NCBI RefSeq assembly: GCF_900163715.1
Contig: NZ_FWFF01000017.1
Location: 552,990 to 616,989 of the forward strand
Direction of reading: 5' to 3'
DNA: 64,000 bases
Source: Brevibacterium yomogidense
GTDB lineage: Bacteria; Actinomycetota; Actinomycetes; Actinomycetales; Brevibacteriaceae
The notes under the pieces are model-generated. The model saw nothing but the letters and a program-made list of their open reading frames with translations. It did not search any database and had not been told where the DNA came from. The position numbers and the translations under genes are program-made. Shown one piece after another: positions 25,916 to 35,359 of the stretch (the stretch's first letter is position 1; each line of letters begins with the position of its first letter).

Positions 25916-26811
25916 CCCGTCCTCTCATCACGGTGGTCGGCCCGACGGCAACGGGGAAGTCCGACCTCGCGATCGCACTCAGCCGGCAGCTCGGCGGAGA
26001 GATCGTGAATGCCGATGCACTGCAGCTGTACCGCGGGATGGACATCGGCACGGCGAAGCTCCCGCCTCACGAGCGCGGCGGGATCACCCATCGCCTCATC
26101 GATGTCCTGGACATCCACGAATCGGCGAGCGTCTCGGAGTTCCAGCGGCTCGCGCGGGAGGCGATCGGCGACATCGAGGCACGGAGCGGACAGCCGGTGA
26201 TGGTCGGCGGCTCCGGACTGTACGTCCGTGCGGTCACCGACGACATCCGCTTCCCCGGGACCGATCCGGACGTGCGCGCGCGTCTGGAGGCGGAGGTCGC
26301 GTCGCAGGGAGCCGCCTCCCTCCACAGCCGGCTGCGCGCGCTCGATCCGCCGGCTGCGGACACGATCGCGCCGGGGGACTCGCGCAGGATCGTCCGCGCA
26401 CTCGAAGTCATCGAGATCACCGGTTCGCCGTTCACCGCCCACCTCCCGGACTACACGTATGTGCGCCCCACAGTGCAGATCGGGCTCGTCCTCGACCGGG
26501 ATGTCCTGCACCGCCGGATCGAGGATCGCGTGCATCGCATGTGGGAAGCGGGGTGGGTCGACGAGGTCGTCGGGCTCCGCGCCCTGGGGCTGCGCGCCTC
26601 ATCGACGGCCGGTCAGGCGATCGGCTATGCGGAGATCGCGGCACACCTCGACGGCACCATGACGCGCGCGGAGGCGATCGACCGGACCATCATCCGCACG
26701 CGGCAGTTCGCGAAGCGCCAGGTGACGTGGTTCCGCCGTGATGCCCGCGTCCACCTCCTGCCCGCAGACGCCCCCGACCTCGTGGAGCGAGCCCTGAGCC
26801 TCACGTCGTAG
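25912..26811 (+). CDS. miaA: tRNA dimethylallyltransferase
   Basis: Adds the dimethylallyl group to A37 of tRNAs reading UNN codons, making the substrate of MiaB. The 299-residue protein has the P-loop VVGPTATGKSDLA, the substrate segment NADALQLYRGMDIGTAK, VGGSGLYVRAV, and RRIVRALEV, all characteristic. It starts in a 4-base overlap with the preceding gene. Its TAG stop forms part of the dapF -10 box. Confidence 0.96.
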   Translation: MTRPLITVVGPTATGKSDLAIALSRQLGGEIVNADALQLYRGMDIGTAKLPPHERGGITHRLIDVLDIHESASVSEFQRLAREAIGDIEARSGQPVMVGGSGLYVRAVTDDIRFPGTDPDVRARLEAEVASQGAASLHSRLRALDPPAADTIAPGDSRRIVRALEVIEITGSPFTAHLPDYTYVRPTVQIGLVLDRDVLHRRIEDRVHRMWEAGWVDEVVGLRALGLRASSTAGQAIGYAEIAAHLDGTMTRAEAIDRTIIRTRQFAKRQVTWFRRDARVHLLPADAPDLVERALSLTS

Positions 26812-26821
26812 ACTGCGCGCG
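26809..26821 (+). promoter_or_regulatory. dapF leaderless -10 box overlapping the miaA stop
   Basis: TAGACT at 26809-26814 begins with the miaA stop codon TAG and ends six bases before the GTG of dapF. This spacing predicts a leaderless dapF mRNA. Confidence 0.5.
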
Positions 26822-27744
26822 TGAGCACAGCCAGGGTGACCAAGGGACACGGAACAGCCAACGATTTCGTCCTCATCGACGATCCGGACGCCGGCGAGCG
26901 GCTCGACGCGGAAGCCGTGCGCGAGCTGACCGACCGGCGACGGGGGATCGGTGGTGACGGGCTCATCCGCGTCGTCCGGTCGAGCGCGCTCATGCACGGC
27001 GACCAGACCGCGCATCGTGCCGGTGATGCCGCTGCTGCCGGGGCGGAGTGGTTCATGGACTACCGGAACGCCGACGGGTCGATCGCGGAGATGTGCGGGA
27101 ACGGTGTCCGCGTCTTCGCGCACTACCTCGTGGAGAACGGGCTCGTCGACGCCTCTGCGCCCATCCTCGTGGGCACGCGCGGCGGCGTGAAGACCGTCAC
27201 CGTCGTTCCGGATCCCGCCGGCGGACCCGCACCCTGGTACCGGGTCGACATGGGAGCCTGGGACCTGCCCGCGGCGCGGACGGGGGATGTGGAGCGCGGC
27301 GCGGACTCGATCGTCACGACCCGCGGCACGGACGTCGCCCGCCCCGCGGTGAGCGTCGACATGGGGAATCCCCATACCGTGGTGGCCCTGCCCTCCCTGC
27401 ACGAACTGATCAGCGCCGATCTGGGAGCCGTCCCGGACGTGGACCCCGTCCCGCCGCACGGGACGAACGTCGAGTTCATCGTCGTCGACGCCGATGGCGA
27501 CGACGATCCGCGCACCGGTCGCCTCCGGATGCGGGTGCACGAGCGCGGAGTGGGGGAGACGATGGCATGCGGCACGGGTGCGTGCGCCGCCGCGCTGGCC
27601 GCCCGCTTCTGGGCAGGTCACGACGGACCCGTCGACTGGACGGTGGACCAGCCGGGTGGACCCGTGCGGGTCGAGATCGAAGCCGACCGGGTGTTCCTGT
27701 CCGGGCCCGCAGTCCTCGTTGCCGACGTGACCCTGCTGGACTGA
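26821..27744 (+). CDS. dapF: Diaminopimelate epimerase
   Basis: Interconverts LL- and meso-diaminopimelate for lysine and peptidoglycan. The 307-residue protein has both catalytic cysteines in family motifs, AEMCGNGVRVFA and MACGTGACAAALA, plus KGHGTANDFVL at the start. About 15 residues between the GGDG and the WFMDYRNADG segments form an Ala/His-rich loop not found in shorter homologues. GTG 26821 lies nine bases after the miaA stop and six after the -10 box. Confidence 0.95.
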   Translation: MSTARVTKGHGTANDFVLIDDPDAGERLDAEAVRELTDRRRGIGGDGLIRVVRSSALMHGDQTAHRAGDAAAAGAEWFMDYRNADGSIAEMCGNGVRVFAHYLVENGLVDASAPILVGTRGGVKTVTVVPDPAGGPAPWYRVDMGAWDLPAARTGDVERGADSIVTTRGTDVARPAVSVDMGNPHTVVALPSLHELISADLGAVPDVDPVPPHGTNVEFIVVDADGDDDPRTGRLRMRVHERGVGETMACGTGACAAALAARFWAGHDGPVDWTVDQPGGPVRVEIEADRVFLSGPAVLVADVTLLD

Positions 27745-27794
27745 GCTCTCTGTCGCGTGACGCGACGGGCGGACCGGCTCGAGTGACGCGCGGT

Positions 27795-28412
27795 TCAGGC
27801 GGAACGATCGACGCGGAGGACGCGGAATCCCTTCGCCGTGGCGATCCGCTCGGCTGAGAACTCCGCTCCCGGTTCGGTGTCCAGCCACCGCAGGAGCGAA
27901 TCGGCGCCAAGCTTCTTCGCGACGACGAGGTGGGCGCTCGCATCCGGGAGCAGACGTGGCAGCCACGTCAGGAGCATGTCGTGCAGCGCCGCCTTGCCCA
28001 CCCTGATGGGGGGATTCGACCAGATCGCGGAGAAGCCGAGGTCTGCGGGAACATCGGCGTCCGTCACCGCGTTCACGTTCGTGAGACCCAGCGCAGCCGC
28101 GTTGTCGGCGGTGAGCCCGAGCGCCCGCTCGTTGACGTCGAGCGCCCACACCCGCACAGCCGTACCGGCCTCGCGCGCTCGGAGAGCGGCGTCCAGGGAG
28201 ATGGGACCCCAGCCGCATCCCAGATCGAGCAGATCACCGCTCGGCGGCTCCGGGACGTGATCCAGCAGGACACGCGTGCCGGTGTCCACGTGCTCGGGAG
28301 AGAAGACTCCGCCGGCGGTCGTGACGTCGACGTCACGACCTCCCAGCCGCACGGAGCGGTCCCGGCGTTCGGCTGCACTGGCGGGTGCCGCGGAGAAGTA
28401 GTGATCGGCCAT
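27795..28412 (-). CDS. Class I SAM-dependent methyltransferase, RsmC-like
   Basis: A 205-residue protein with the SAM-binding motif LLDLGCGWGPISL and the catalytic SNPPIR (NPPY-type), which points to N-methylation of a base in nucleic acid. The domain matches the C-terminal MTS half of RsmC (16S rRNA G1207 methyltransferase). The N-terminal half of proteobacterial RsmC is absent, as is common in actinomycetes. It is convergent with dapF; the 50-base gap contains only a short GTCGCG/CGCGAC hairpin. Confidence 0.82.
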   Translation of the reverse strand: MADHYFSAAPASAAERRDRSVRLGGRDVDVTTAGGVFSPEHVDTGTRVLLDHVPEPPSGDLLDLGCGWGPISLDAALRAREAGTAVRVWALDVNERALGLTADNAAALGLTNVNAVTDADVPADLGFSAIWSNPPIRVGKAALHDMLLTWLPRLLPDASAHLVVAKKLGADSLLRWLDTEPGAEFSAERIATAKGFRVLRVDRSA

Positions 28413-28466
28413 GGGGGAAGTGTAGGCGCTGTGGGAGAATGGTCATCCATTGCAGAGAGGGAGTAC

Positions 28467-30053
28467 ATGACGCAGATCGATGACGGGGCGACCCACCCCG
28501 ACGCGGCCGAACCGGACTCCACCGGTCGGAGCGACGAGGGCGGGGACCGAGTGATCGACCGCATCCTCGGCCGGGCCTCGGCGCTGGACGCGGGAGGCGT
28601 CTCGCACGATGAGGCGTCGCAGCTGGACGTCCTCGACAGATCCGCGCTCACGAGGGTGAGCGGCCTGTCGACCGAGCTCGAGGACGTCACCGAAGTCGAG
28701 TACCGACAGCTGCGCCTCGAGCAGGTCGTGCTCGCAGGACTCTACGGTCAGGGGCGATCCGCGCATGCGGAGACGAGCCTCCGCGAACTCGCCGCGCTGG
28801 CGGAGACCGCAGGCTCCACAGTCCTCGACGGCGTCCTGCAGAAGCGCGACAAGCCCGATCCCGGGACCTACCTGGGCAGCGGCAAGGCCCGCGAGCTGCG
28901 CGACATCGTCGAAGCGGTCGGGGCGGACACGGTCGTCGTGGACACGGAGCTCGCGCCCAGCCAGCGACGCGGCCTCGAGGACGTCGTGAAGGTCAAGGTC
29001 ATCGATCGGGTCGCCCTCATCCTCGACATCTTCGCGCAGCATGCGAAGTCGCGCGAGGGCAAGGCACAGGTCGAACTGGCCCAGCTCGAGTACCTCCTGC
29101 CGCGCCTGCGCGGCTGGGGCGAATCGATGTCGCGGCAGGCGGGCGGTCGTGTCGCCGGCGGCGAGGGCATCGGCTCGCGCGGTCCCGGCGAGACGAAGAT
29201 CGAGCTCGATCGCCGTCGCATCCGCACGCGGATGTCCAGGCTGCGCAAGCAGATCCGGGCGATGGCGCCTGCGCGGGAGACAAAGCGCGCTGACCGCACC
29301 CGGCACTCCATCCCGTCGGTCGCCATCGTCGGCTACACCAACGCGGGCAAGTCCTCACTGCTCAACCGCCTCACGGACGCGGGCGTGATGGTGCAGAACC
29401 AGCTCTTCGCGACCCTCGACCCCACAGTCCGCAGAGCGGAGACGGACGAAGGCCGCGTGTACACGCTCACGGACACCGTCGGGTTCGTGCGGAACCTCCC
29501 GCACCAGCTCGTCGAGGCATTCCGCTCGACACTCGAGGAAGCGGCCGGCGCGGACCTGGTCGTGCACATCGTGGACGGATCGCACCCGGACCCCGGCGGG
29601 CAGATCTCAGCCGTGCGCGAAGTGCTCGCGGACGCGTCTGCCGCAGAGCTGCCGGAGCTCCTCGTCTTCAACAAGGCCGACGCCGCGGAGCCCGCCGCGC
29701 TGGCGGGGCTGCTGCTGGATCACCCGGGGTCGCTCGCAGTGTCGGCGCAGACGGGAGCCGGACTGGACGAGCTGCGTGCGGCGATCGCGCGGATGCTCCC
29801 GGCGATGGCGCACGAGCTCACCGTCCTCGTGCCGTTCGACCGCGGAGAGCTGGTGAGCCGCGTCTACGACCGGGGCACCGTCCTCGACGAACGGTTCCTC
29901 CCGGAGGGCACTCTGCTGCAGGCCCGGGTCGACGAGGCACTCGCAGCGGAGCTCGAGCCGTACCTCCAGCCCGACATGTACGCGGGTGGGGGTACCGCTC
30001 CGCAGCCGGAGGACGACGGAGAGCGGAGCACGACGCAGGAAGACGAGGGGTGA
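28467..30053 (+). CDS. hflX: Ribosome-associated GTPase HflX
   Basis: A 528-residue GTPase that can split stalled or hibernating ribosomes. The N-terminal HflX domain (KPDPGTYLGSGKARELRD, VDTELAPSQRRGLE, QVELAQLEYLLPRLRG, and the glycine-rich GEGIGSRGPGETKIELDRR) precedes a GTPase domain with G1 GYTNAGKSS, G3 DTVGF and G4 NKAD. ATG 28467 is chosen for GAGAGGGA upstream. It overlaps the helicase gene by GTGA. Confidence 0.95.
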   Translation: MTQIDDGATHPDAAEPDSTGRSDEGGDRVIDRILGRASALDAGGVSHDEASQLDVLDRSALTRVSGLSTELEDVTEVEYRQLRLEQVVLAGLYGQGRSAHAETSLRELAALAETAGSTVLDGVLQKRDKPDPGTYLGSGKARELRDIVEAVGADTVVVDTELAPSQRRGLEDVVKVKVIDRVALILDIFAQHAKSREGKAQVELAQLEYLLPRLRGWGESMSRQAGGRVAGGEGIGSRGPGETKIELDRRRIRTRMSRLRKQIRAMAPARETKRADRTRHSIPSVAIVGYTNAGKSSLLNRLTDAGVMVQNQLFATLDPTVRRAETDEGRVYTLTDTVGFVRNLPHQLVEAFRSTLEEAAGADLVVHIVDGSHPDPGGQISAVREVLADASAAELPELLVFNKADAAEPAALAGLLLDHPGSLAVSAQTGAGLDELRAAIARMLPAMAHELTVLVPFDRGELVSRVYDRGTVLDERFLPEGTLLQARVDEALAAELEPYLQPDMYAGGGTAPQPEDDGERSTTQEDEG

Positions 30054-32041
30054 GCGACACTCCGGACCTTCTCGCATCCGCCGTCCACGCGGTGGGCGGC
30101 AGTGAGCGCGAAGGTCAGAGGACCATGGCCGAGGCCGTCGCGAGCTCCCTGGACCGCGGCAGCCACCTGCTGGTGCAGGCGGGGACGGGCACGGGCAAAT
30201 CCCTCGCGTACCTGGTGCCGGCGCTCGACCACGCGACCCGCACCGGCGATCGGGTGATCGTCTCCACGGCGACTCTCGCGCTGCAGGCGCAGATCGTCGA
30301 TCGGGACCTGCCCCGACTGGTCCGCGCGGTCAAGGACGAGCTCACCAGGAAGCCCTCGTTCGCAGTCCTCAAAGGCCGTCGGAACTACGCCTGCCGGCAC
30401 AAGCTGGACGGCGGCTATCCGGAGGACGGGGCGGGGATGCTCTTCGACTTCGGCGCCGACGAGGCGGCCTCGCGGCGCGCCGGCGACGGGAGCGCCTCTG
30501 CGAGTGCGCTGGGGGAGGAGATCCAGCGCATCCGCTCGTGGGTGCGCACGACGGAGACGGGTGACCGGGACGACCTGACCCCGGGGGTCTCCGACCGCGC
30601 ATGGTCGCAGGCATCGGTCAACGCCTTCGACTGCCTCGGATCGAAGTGTCCGGCGTTCGAGGAGTGCTTCGCGGAGATGGCGAAGATCCGCGCGGGGGGC
30701 GCTGACGTCGTCGTCACGAACCACGCGCTGCTGGCGATCGACGCGTTCGGGGACCACGCAGTGCTCCCGGAGCACTCAGCCGTCATCGTGGATGAGGCGC
30801 ACGAACTGCGGGATCGTGTGACGAACGCGCTGTCCGGGACCCTCACCGCCGCGATGATCGACCACGCCGCCTCGTCGGTGCGGAGGAGCGGTCTCGTGCA
30901 GGACGGTGTGATCGGCCTGCTCGAGTCAGCGGGCACACGGCTGGAGAAGGCACTGGAGGTGGCCGAGGAGGGACTCATCGAGCGGTGGCCGGAGGCCCTC
31001 GCCGTGGGCGTGGCCCAGGTGCGCGACGCGTCTCGCCAGCTCATCGCCGACCTCGGCTCCGGTGCATCCGGCGGTGATGCGGACCCCGACGCGGGTCGGC
31101 AGCTCGCACGGGCGCGTGCGCTCGAGGTGTTCGAGGTCGCGTCGCGTCTCGCCGACGATGCGGACAACGACGTCGCGTGGGTCTCGCGCTCGACCTTCCG
31201 CGAACGGACCACGACCTCGCTCGTCGTCGCTCCGCTGTCGGTGGCCGGGACGATGCGGTCGGGGATCTTCGAGAAGTCGACCGTCGTCGCTACGTCCGCC
31301 ACCCTGGCGCTGGGCGGACGGTTCGAGACCGTCGCAGGAGCGCTGGGGCTGGGCGGACCCAGTGCTCCGCGCTATGACGCGATCGACGTGGGCTCACCGT
31401 TCGACTACACGCGTCAGGGGATCCTCTACGTCGCATCGCACCTGCCGCGGCCCGGTCGGAGCGGTGCCAGCGAGGAATCGCTGGACGAGCTGGAGCAGCT
31501 GCTGCGGGCATCGGGCGGCGGCGCGCTCTGCCTCTTCTCGTCTCGAGCCGCCGCGACTCGGGCTGCCGAGGAGATGCGGGCGCGCACAGACCTGCCGATA
31601 CTCCTGCAGGGAGAGGACGGGCTGGGCTCTCTCGTCTCCCGGTTCGCCTCCGACGACGAATCGTCGCTGTTCGGGACCCTCTCCCTGTGGCAGGGCGTCG
31701 ACGTTCCGGGGCGCACGTGCCGGCTCGTCGTGATCGACCGGATCCCGTTCCCGCGCCCCGATGATCCACTCGTGCGGGCACGGACGGAATCCGCGCAGCG
31801 GGCGGGGGCCAACGGCTTCATGTCCGTCAGCGCCACGCACGCGGCCCTCCTGCTGGCTCAGGGTGCCGGACGACTGGTCCGCTCGACGGCGGACCGGGGA
31901 GTCGTGGCCGTCCTCGACGAACGGCTGAGGAACGCGCGCTACAGCGGATTCCTGCTCGCCTCCCTTCCGCCCATGTGGAAGACGGAGGACCCCGCGCTGG
32001 TGCGCGGGGCCCTCGAGCGCCTCCGTCGAACCGACGCCTGA
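30050..32041 (+). CDS. DinG-family ATP-dependent DNA helicase
   Basis: A 663-residue XPD/DinG-like superfamily 2 helicase. Motif I is QAGTGTGKSLAYL, motif II is DEAH in VIVDEAHELRD, and motif VI is near QGAGRLVRSTADRG. Four cysteines of the expected iron-sulfur cluster lie between motifs Ia and II: CRHKLD, then CLGSKCPAFEEC. Such enzymes unwind R-loops and forked DNA during repair. It is coupled to hflX by a 4-base overlap and ends opposite lexA; no LexA box precedes it. Confidence 0.88.
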   Translation: MSDTPDLLASAVHAVGGSEREGQRTMAEAVASSLDRGSHLLVQAGTGTGKSLAYLVPALDHATRTGDRVIVSTATLALQAQIVDRDLPRLVRAVKDELTRKPSFAVLKGRRNYACRHKLDGGYPEDGAGMLFDFGADEAASRRAGDGSASASALGEEIQRIRSWVRTTETGDRDDLTPGVSDRAWSQASVNAFDCLGSKCPAFEECFAEMAKIRAGGADVVVTNHALLAIDAFGDHAVLPEHSAVIVDEAHELRDRVTNALSGTLTAAMIDHAASSVRRSGLVQDGVIGLLESAGTRLEKALEVAEEGLIERWPEALAVGVAQVRDASRQLIADLGSGASGGDADPDAGRQLARARALEVFEVASRLADDADNDVAWVSRSTFRERTTTSLVVAPLSVAGTMRSGIFEKSTVVATSATLALGGRFETVAGALGLGGPSAPRYDAIDVGSPFDYTRQGILYVASHLPRPGRSGASEESLDELEQLLRASGGGALCLFSSRAAATRAAEEMRARTDLPILLQGEDGLGSLVSRFASDDESSLFGTLSLWQGVDVPGRTCRLVVIDRIPFPRPDDPLVRARTESAQRAGANGFMSVSATHAALLLAQGAGRLVRSTADRGVVAVLDERLRNARYSGFLLASLPPMWKTEDPALVRGALERLRRTDA

Positions 32042-32057
32042 CGGAGGCGCGCCGTCA

Positions 32058-32089
32058 GGAGCCGCCCCGCGTCACTGCGGTGCGGCTCC
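32058..32089. terminator. Bidirectional terminator between helicase gene and lexA
   Basis: GGAGCCGC (32058-32065) and CCGC (67-70) pair with GCGG (77-80) and GCGGCTCC (32082-32089): a 12-bp stem with one internal mismatch and a 6-base loop. It fills most of the 57-base gap between the convergent genes. Confidence 0.65.
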
Positions 32090-32098
32090 CGGTGCGGA

Positions 32099-32854
32099 TC
32101 AGTCCACCTTGCGGATCACTGCGACGACCACGCCCATGATCGAGGCGAAGTCGCCGTCGATCGGATCGTAGAAGCGGTTCTGCGGCAGGAGCCACTGCTT
32201 CCCGTCGACGCGCTTGAGGGTCTTGACGGTCGCCTCATCGTCCAGCAGGGCGGCGACGATCTGTCCGTTCTCCGCATCCGGCTGCCGGCGGACGACGACG
32301 AAGTCGCCATCGCAGATCGCGGCGTCCTGCATCGAGTCGCCGACGACATTCAGGAGGAACAGCTCTCCGGACCCGACGACCTGGCGGGGGAGGGCGAAGA
32401 CATCGTCCACGTCCTGCTCCGCGAGGATGGGACCGCCCGCGGCGATGCGTCCGACGACGGGCACCATCGCGGTGTTGGGGGACGGATCGATGCCCTTGCG
32501 CACCTCTTCCGGTGGAGTGACGACCTCGATCGCCCGCGGGCGCTTGGGGTCCCGGCGGAGATATCCGAGCCGCTCGAGCTGGGAGAGCTGATGGGCGACC
32601 GACGACAGGGACGCGAGTCCCACGGCCTTTCCGATCTCCCGCATGCTCGGCGGATAGCCGTTGACGTACACGGCACGCTCGATCGTCTCGAGCACCAGGC
32701 GCTGGCGCTGCGTGAGCCGGCTGTCGCCCTCCGCCGCTGAGCCGCCCGGCAGCTCCACCTCTTCGCTCTGCGCCCTGCGCACCACTTCGATCTCTTCGTC
32801 GAGTCCGCTCTTGCGCGGACGCCCCCTGCGACGCTGCTGCTGTTCCGGAGTCAT
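32099..32854 (-). CDS. lexA: SOS repressor LexA
   Basis: A 251-residue repressor with serine autoprotease activity triggered by RecA. With the start at 32854, the winged helix covers about residues 47-110 ([31 protein letters not shown]). The cleavage site is Ala139-Gly140 in GRIAAGGP, the nucleophile Ser174 in VVGDSMQD, and the base Lys211 in ATVKTLK. The ATG at 32854 has GGAGGGGA upstream; in-frame ATGs at 32894 and 32962 are alternatives. Even so, about 45 residues precede the HTH, as in other actinomycete LexA proteins. Confidence 0.96.
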   Translation of the reverse strand: MTPEQQQRRRGRPRKSGLDEEIEVVRRAQSEEVELPGGSAAEGDSRLTQRQRLVLETIERAVYVNGYPPSMREIGKAVGLASLSSVAHQLSQLERLGYLRRDPKRPRAIEVVTPPEEVRKGIDPSPNTAMVPVVGRIAAGGPILAEQDVDDVFALPRQVVGSGELFLLNVVGDSMQDAAICDGDFVVVRRQPDAENGQIVAALLDDEATVKTLKRVDGKQWLLPQNRFYDPIDGDFASIMGVVVAVIRKVD

Positions 32855-32993
32855 CGGCGTTCCCCTCCCGAGCCTGACGGCTGCCGTAATCATTCGCTTC
32901 TCACCTGCATGAACGCTGTGCTGCGGGGCTGTGTCCGTGCCTCGTGATCGACTCATCCACATGACCGCACCATCGACGTTCGATTCCCATCAT

Positions 32994-33022
32994 CGCATAT
33001 CCGTTCGATACAGGCTGGACAA
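32994..33022 (-). promoter_or_regulatory. Probable lexA promoter
   Basis: On the minus strand, TTGTCC (33022-33017) and TATGCG (32999-32994) are 17 bases apart. The -35 lies just downstream of the LexA boxes at 33027-33059, as expected for autoregulation. Confidence 0.45.
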
Positions 33023-33026
33023 ATCT

Positions 33027-33059
33027 TCGAACGGCGTGTTCAATAGTACACGTGTTCGA
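33027..33059. promoter_or_regulatory. Two LexA-type boxes between lexA and the LysM gene
   Basis: Box 1 is TCGAAC-GGCGT-GTTCAA at 33027-33043, with a 5-base spacer rather than 4. Box 2 at 33044-33059 reads on the minus strand TCGAAC-ACGT-GTACTA, sharing its first ten bases with the recA box. The pair can control both divergent genes. Confidence 0.6.
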
Positions 33060-33110
33060 AAGCATGTGGTCGGGCGTCAGCCGGACCGGATCCCCCACGG
33101 AGGTGCAGAC

Positions 33111-33590
33111 ATGAGCGCTCCCGCTCTCACCCGCTCGACAGACCGTGTCCCTGCTGTCGTCCCGCGCGATCTGCTGCGTGTCCTCGAAGGCGGCGCGGCA
33201 GCCATCGGCGCCGGGGGCACCGGTGCACGCTCGCGTCAGGTCGCGTCGCGGACGTCGTCGTCCACGACGACCCGTGAGGTCCCGCGCAGCGCCGGGGTGC
33301 CGCGGCGCGTCCGGCTCGCGCGGACGGTGCTGCTGGGCATCGTGCTCATCGCGGTGCTCGCCGGTGTGTTCGCGGCCGCGTGGTCGCCCAGTGCGGCGGC
33401 CGACGATGAGGGGGCCGCAGCCGGCACCGTCACGGTCGTGGTGTCGGAGGGCGAGAGCCTCTGGTCCGTGGTCGGGGACCGCGCGTACGACCGCGACCCG
33501 CGGGTCGTGATCGATGAGGTCCACACCCTCAACGGCATGGAGTCGAGCGTGGTCCACCCCGGGCAGAGGCTCGTACTCCCCGCGCGCTAA
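33111..33590 (+). CDS. LysM membrane protein, probable SOS cell-division suppressor
   Basis: A 159-residue protein with a basic Ser/Thr-rich cytoplasmic N-terminus (about 1-70), one membrane helix (TVLLGIVLIAVLAGVFAAAW, about 71-90) and an external C-terminal LysM domain (VTVVVSEGESLWSVV to VHPGQRLVLP). This layout and its place divergent from lexA match the DivS (Corynebacterium), Rv2719c (Mycobacterium) and YneA (Bacillus) proteins, which halt division after DNA damage. ATG 33111 has GGAGGT upstream. LexA-like boxes lie 52-84 bases before the start. Confidence 0.8.
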   Translation: MSAPALTRSTDRVPAVVPRDLLRVLEGGAAAIGAGGTGARSRQVASRTSSSTTTREVPRSAGVPRRVRLARTVLLGIVLIAVLAGVFAAAWSPSAAADDEGAAAGTVTVVVSEGESLWSVVGDRAYDRDPRVVIDEVHTLNGMESSVVHPGQRLVLPAR

Positions 33591-33600
33591 ACTCCATGCG
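33588..33600 (+). promoter_or_regulatory. hisC leaderless -10 box overlapping a stop codon
   Basis: TAAACT at 33588-33593 starts with the TAA stop of the LysM gene and ends six bases before GTG 33600. It predicts a leaderless his operon transcript. Confidence 0.5.
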
Positions 33601-34760
33601 TGACTTCACTCGGCTCCCTCCCGCTGCGGGACGACCTCCGCGGGCGCTCTCCTTACGGTGCACCCGTCATCGATGTGCCCGTCCGCCTCAACGTCAATGA
33701 GAATGCGTTCGACGTCCCTGCGGACGTCACAGCGGCCTTGCAGGAACGGGTCGCGGCGATCAGCTCGACCCTGAATCGCTATCCCGATCGGGAATTCACC
33801 GCGCTGCGGAATCTGCTCGCCGACTACCTGAGCGGCGTTCTGCGGCGTGAGGGTCGGCCCACTGCTCTGCAGGCTCCGGTGCCCTCCTCGATCTCCCCGG
33901 ACATGATCTGGGCCGCCAACGGCTCGAACGAAGTCCTGTTCCACATCCTGCAGGCGTATGCGGGGCCCGGTCGCTCGGCCCTGGGCTTCGGGCCCAGCTA
34001 TTCGATGCACCCCCTCATCGCGCAGTCCACCGGTGCGGACTGGATCGAAGTCCCCCGCGGTGCGGACTTCGCGATCACGGTCGACCATGCGGTGGACGCG
34101 GTGCGGACGCACTCGCCCGATGTCGTCTTCCTCTGCACTCCCAACAACCCGACGGGCAACAGCACTCCGCTCGAGGTCATCGAGGCCGTGTACGACGCGA
34201 CAGACGGGATCGTCATCGTCGACGAGGCGTACGCGGAGTTCGCGGGCCCTGACTTCCGGACGGCCCTGAGCCTGCTGCCCGGGCGACCCCGCCTCGTCGT
34301 GTCGCGCACGATGAGCAAGGCATTCGCGTTCGCCGGAGCCCGTCTGGGATACGCGGCCGCCGACCCTGGACTCGTGGACGGTCTGCGGCTGGTCCGCATG
34401 CCGTATCACCTCTCGTCACTCACGCAGGCCGCGGCAGAGGCCGCGCTCGCGCACCCGGACTCCCTGCTCGCAGGAGTCCAGGAGCTGTCCCGCCAGCGCG
34501 ATCGCATGGTCGCGGGCCTGCGCGAGCACGGGTTCGACGTGGTGGCGTCCGACGCGAACTTCGTCCTGTTCCGAGGAGTCGCAGACCCCGCGCTTCTCTG
34601 GACGCGCCTCGTCGAGAAGGGGGTCCTCATCCGCGATGTCGGCATCCCCGGATCCCTCCGCGTGAACGCGGGGACGGACGCGGAGACGACCGCGTTCCTC
34701 ACCGCCATGGCAGAGATCCTCTCCACCCACCCCGACACCCTTGGAAGGAGCCCGCAGTGA
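33600..34760 (+). CDS. hisC: Histidinol-phosphate aminotransferase
   Basis: PLP enzyme converting imidazole acetol phosphate to histidinol phosphate. The 386-residue protein has RLNVNENAF at the start, [20 protein letters not shown], the PLP lysine in [17 protein letters not shown], and the C-terminal [13 protein letters not shown] 33600 is set by its spacing to the -10 box; there is no ribosome binding site. It heads a run of five genes joined by 4-base overlaps. hisD, hisG, hisF and hisI are not in the window. Confidence 0.95.
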   Translation: MTSLGSLPLRDDLRGRSPYGAPVIDVPVRLNVNENAFDVPADVTAALQERVAAISSTLNRYPDREFTALRNLLADYLSGVLRREGRPTALQAPVPSSISPDMIWAANGSNEVLFHILQAYAGPGRSALGFGPSYSMHPLIAQSTGADWIEVPRGADFAITVDHAVDAVRTHSPDVVFLCTPNNPTGNSTPLEVIEAVYDATDGIVIVDEAYAEFAGPDFRTALSLLPGRPRLVVSRTMSKAFAFAGARLGYAAADPGLVDGLRLVRMPYHLSSLTQAAAEAALAHPDSLLAGVQELSRQRDRMVAGLREHGFDVVASDANFVLFRGVADPALLWTRLVEKGVLIRDVGIPGSLRVNAGTDAETTAFLTAMAEILSTHPDTLGRSPQ

Positions 34761-35359
34761 CGCAACGCACCGCGAGCGCGCAGCGGACGACGAGCGAATC
34801 CGACGTCTCCGTCTCGATCGACCTGGACGGGACCGGCGCATCGACGATCGACACCGGTGTCCCGTTCTACGACCACATGCTCACGGCCCTGTCGAAGCAT
34901 TCGCTCATCGACATGGAGATACGCGCGCAGGGGGACGTCCACATCGACGTGCACCACACGGTCGAGGACACTGCGATCACCCTCGGATGGGCGCTGAGGG
35001 ACGCACTCGGCGACAAGGCCGGGATCCGTCGATACGGTGACGCGATGGTCCCGCTCGACGAAGCGCTCGCGCAGGCCGTCGTGGACATCTCGGGACGCCC
35101 GTACTTCGTCCACGAGGGCGAATCCGATGCGCAGCGCTACCACCTCATCGGTGGGCACTTCACCGGCTCCATGACGGGGCACGCACTCGAATCGCTGGCC
35201 TTCCAGGCCGGTCTCACCGTGCACCTGAGACTGCTGGCCGGTCGCGATGCGCATCACATCGCCGAAGCCCAGTTCAAGGCGTTCGCGCGGGCGCTCCGCA
35301 CTGCGGTGGAGCCTGATCCGCGGGCGCACGGCGTGCCGTCGACGAAGGGGGCTCTGTGA
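34757..35359 (+). CDS. hisB: Imidazoleglycerol-phosphate dehydratase
   Basis: Manganese enzyme of histidine synthesis, monofunctional and 200 residues as in actinomycetes. Metal-binding motifs are seen in the two internal repeats: [23 protein letters not shown], and [21 protein letters not shown]. It starts with GTG overlapping the hisC stop and ends overlapping the next gene. Confidence 0.96.
   Translation: MTQRTASAQRTTSESDVSVSIDLDGTGASTIDTGVPFYDHMLTALSKHSLIDMEIRAQGDVHIDVHHTVEDTAITLGWALRDALGDKAGIRRYGDAMVPLDEALAQAVVDISGRPYFVHEGESDAQRYHLIGGHFTGSMTGHALESLAFQAGLTVHLRLLAGRDAHHIAEAQFKAFARALRTAVEPDPRAHGVPSTKGAL

Noticed and set aside
27930..28466. N-terminal extension of HflX by 179 codons
   Set aside because: The extension lies antisense to the RsmC-like gene; ATG 28467 has a good ribosome binding site and gives a normal HflX.
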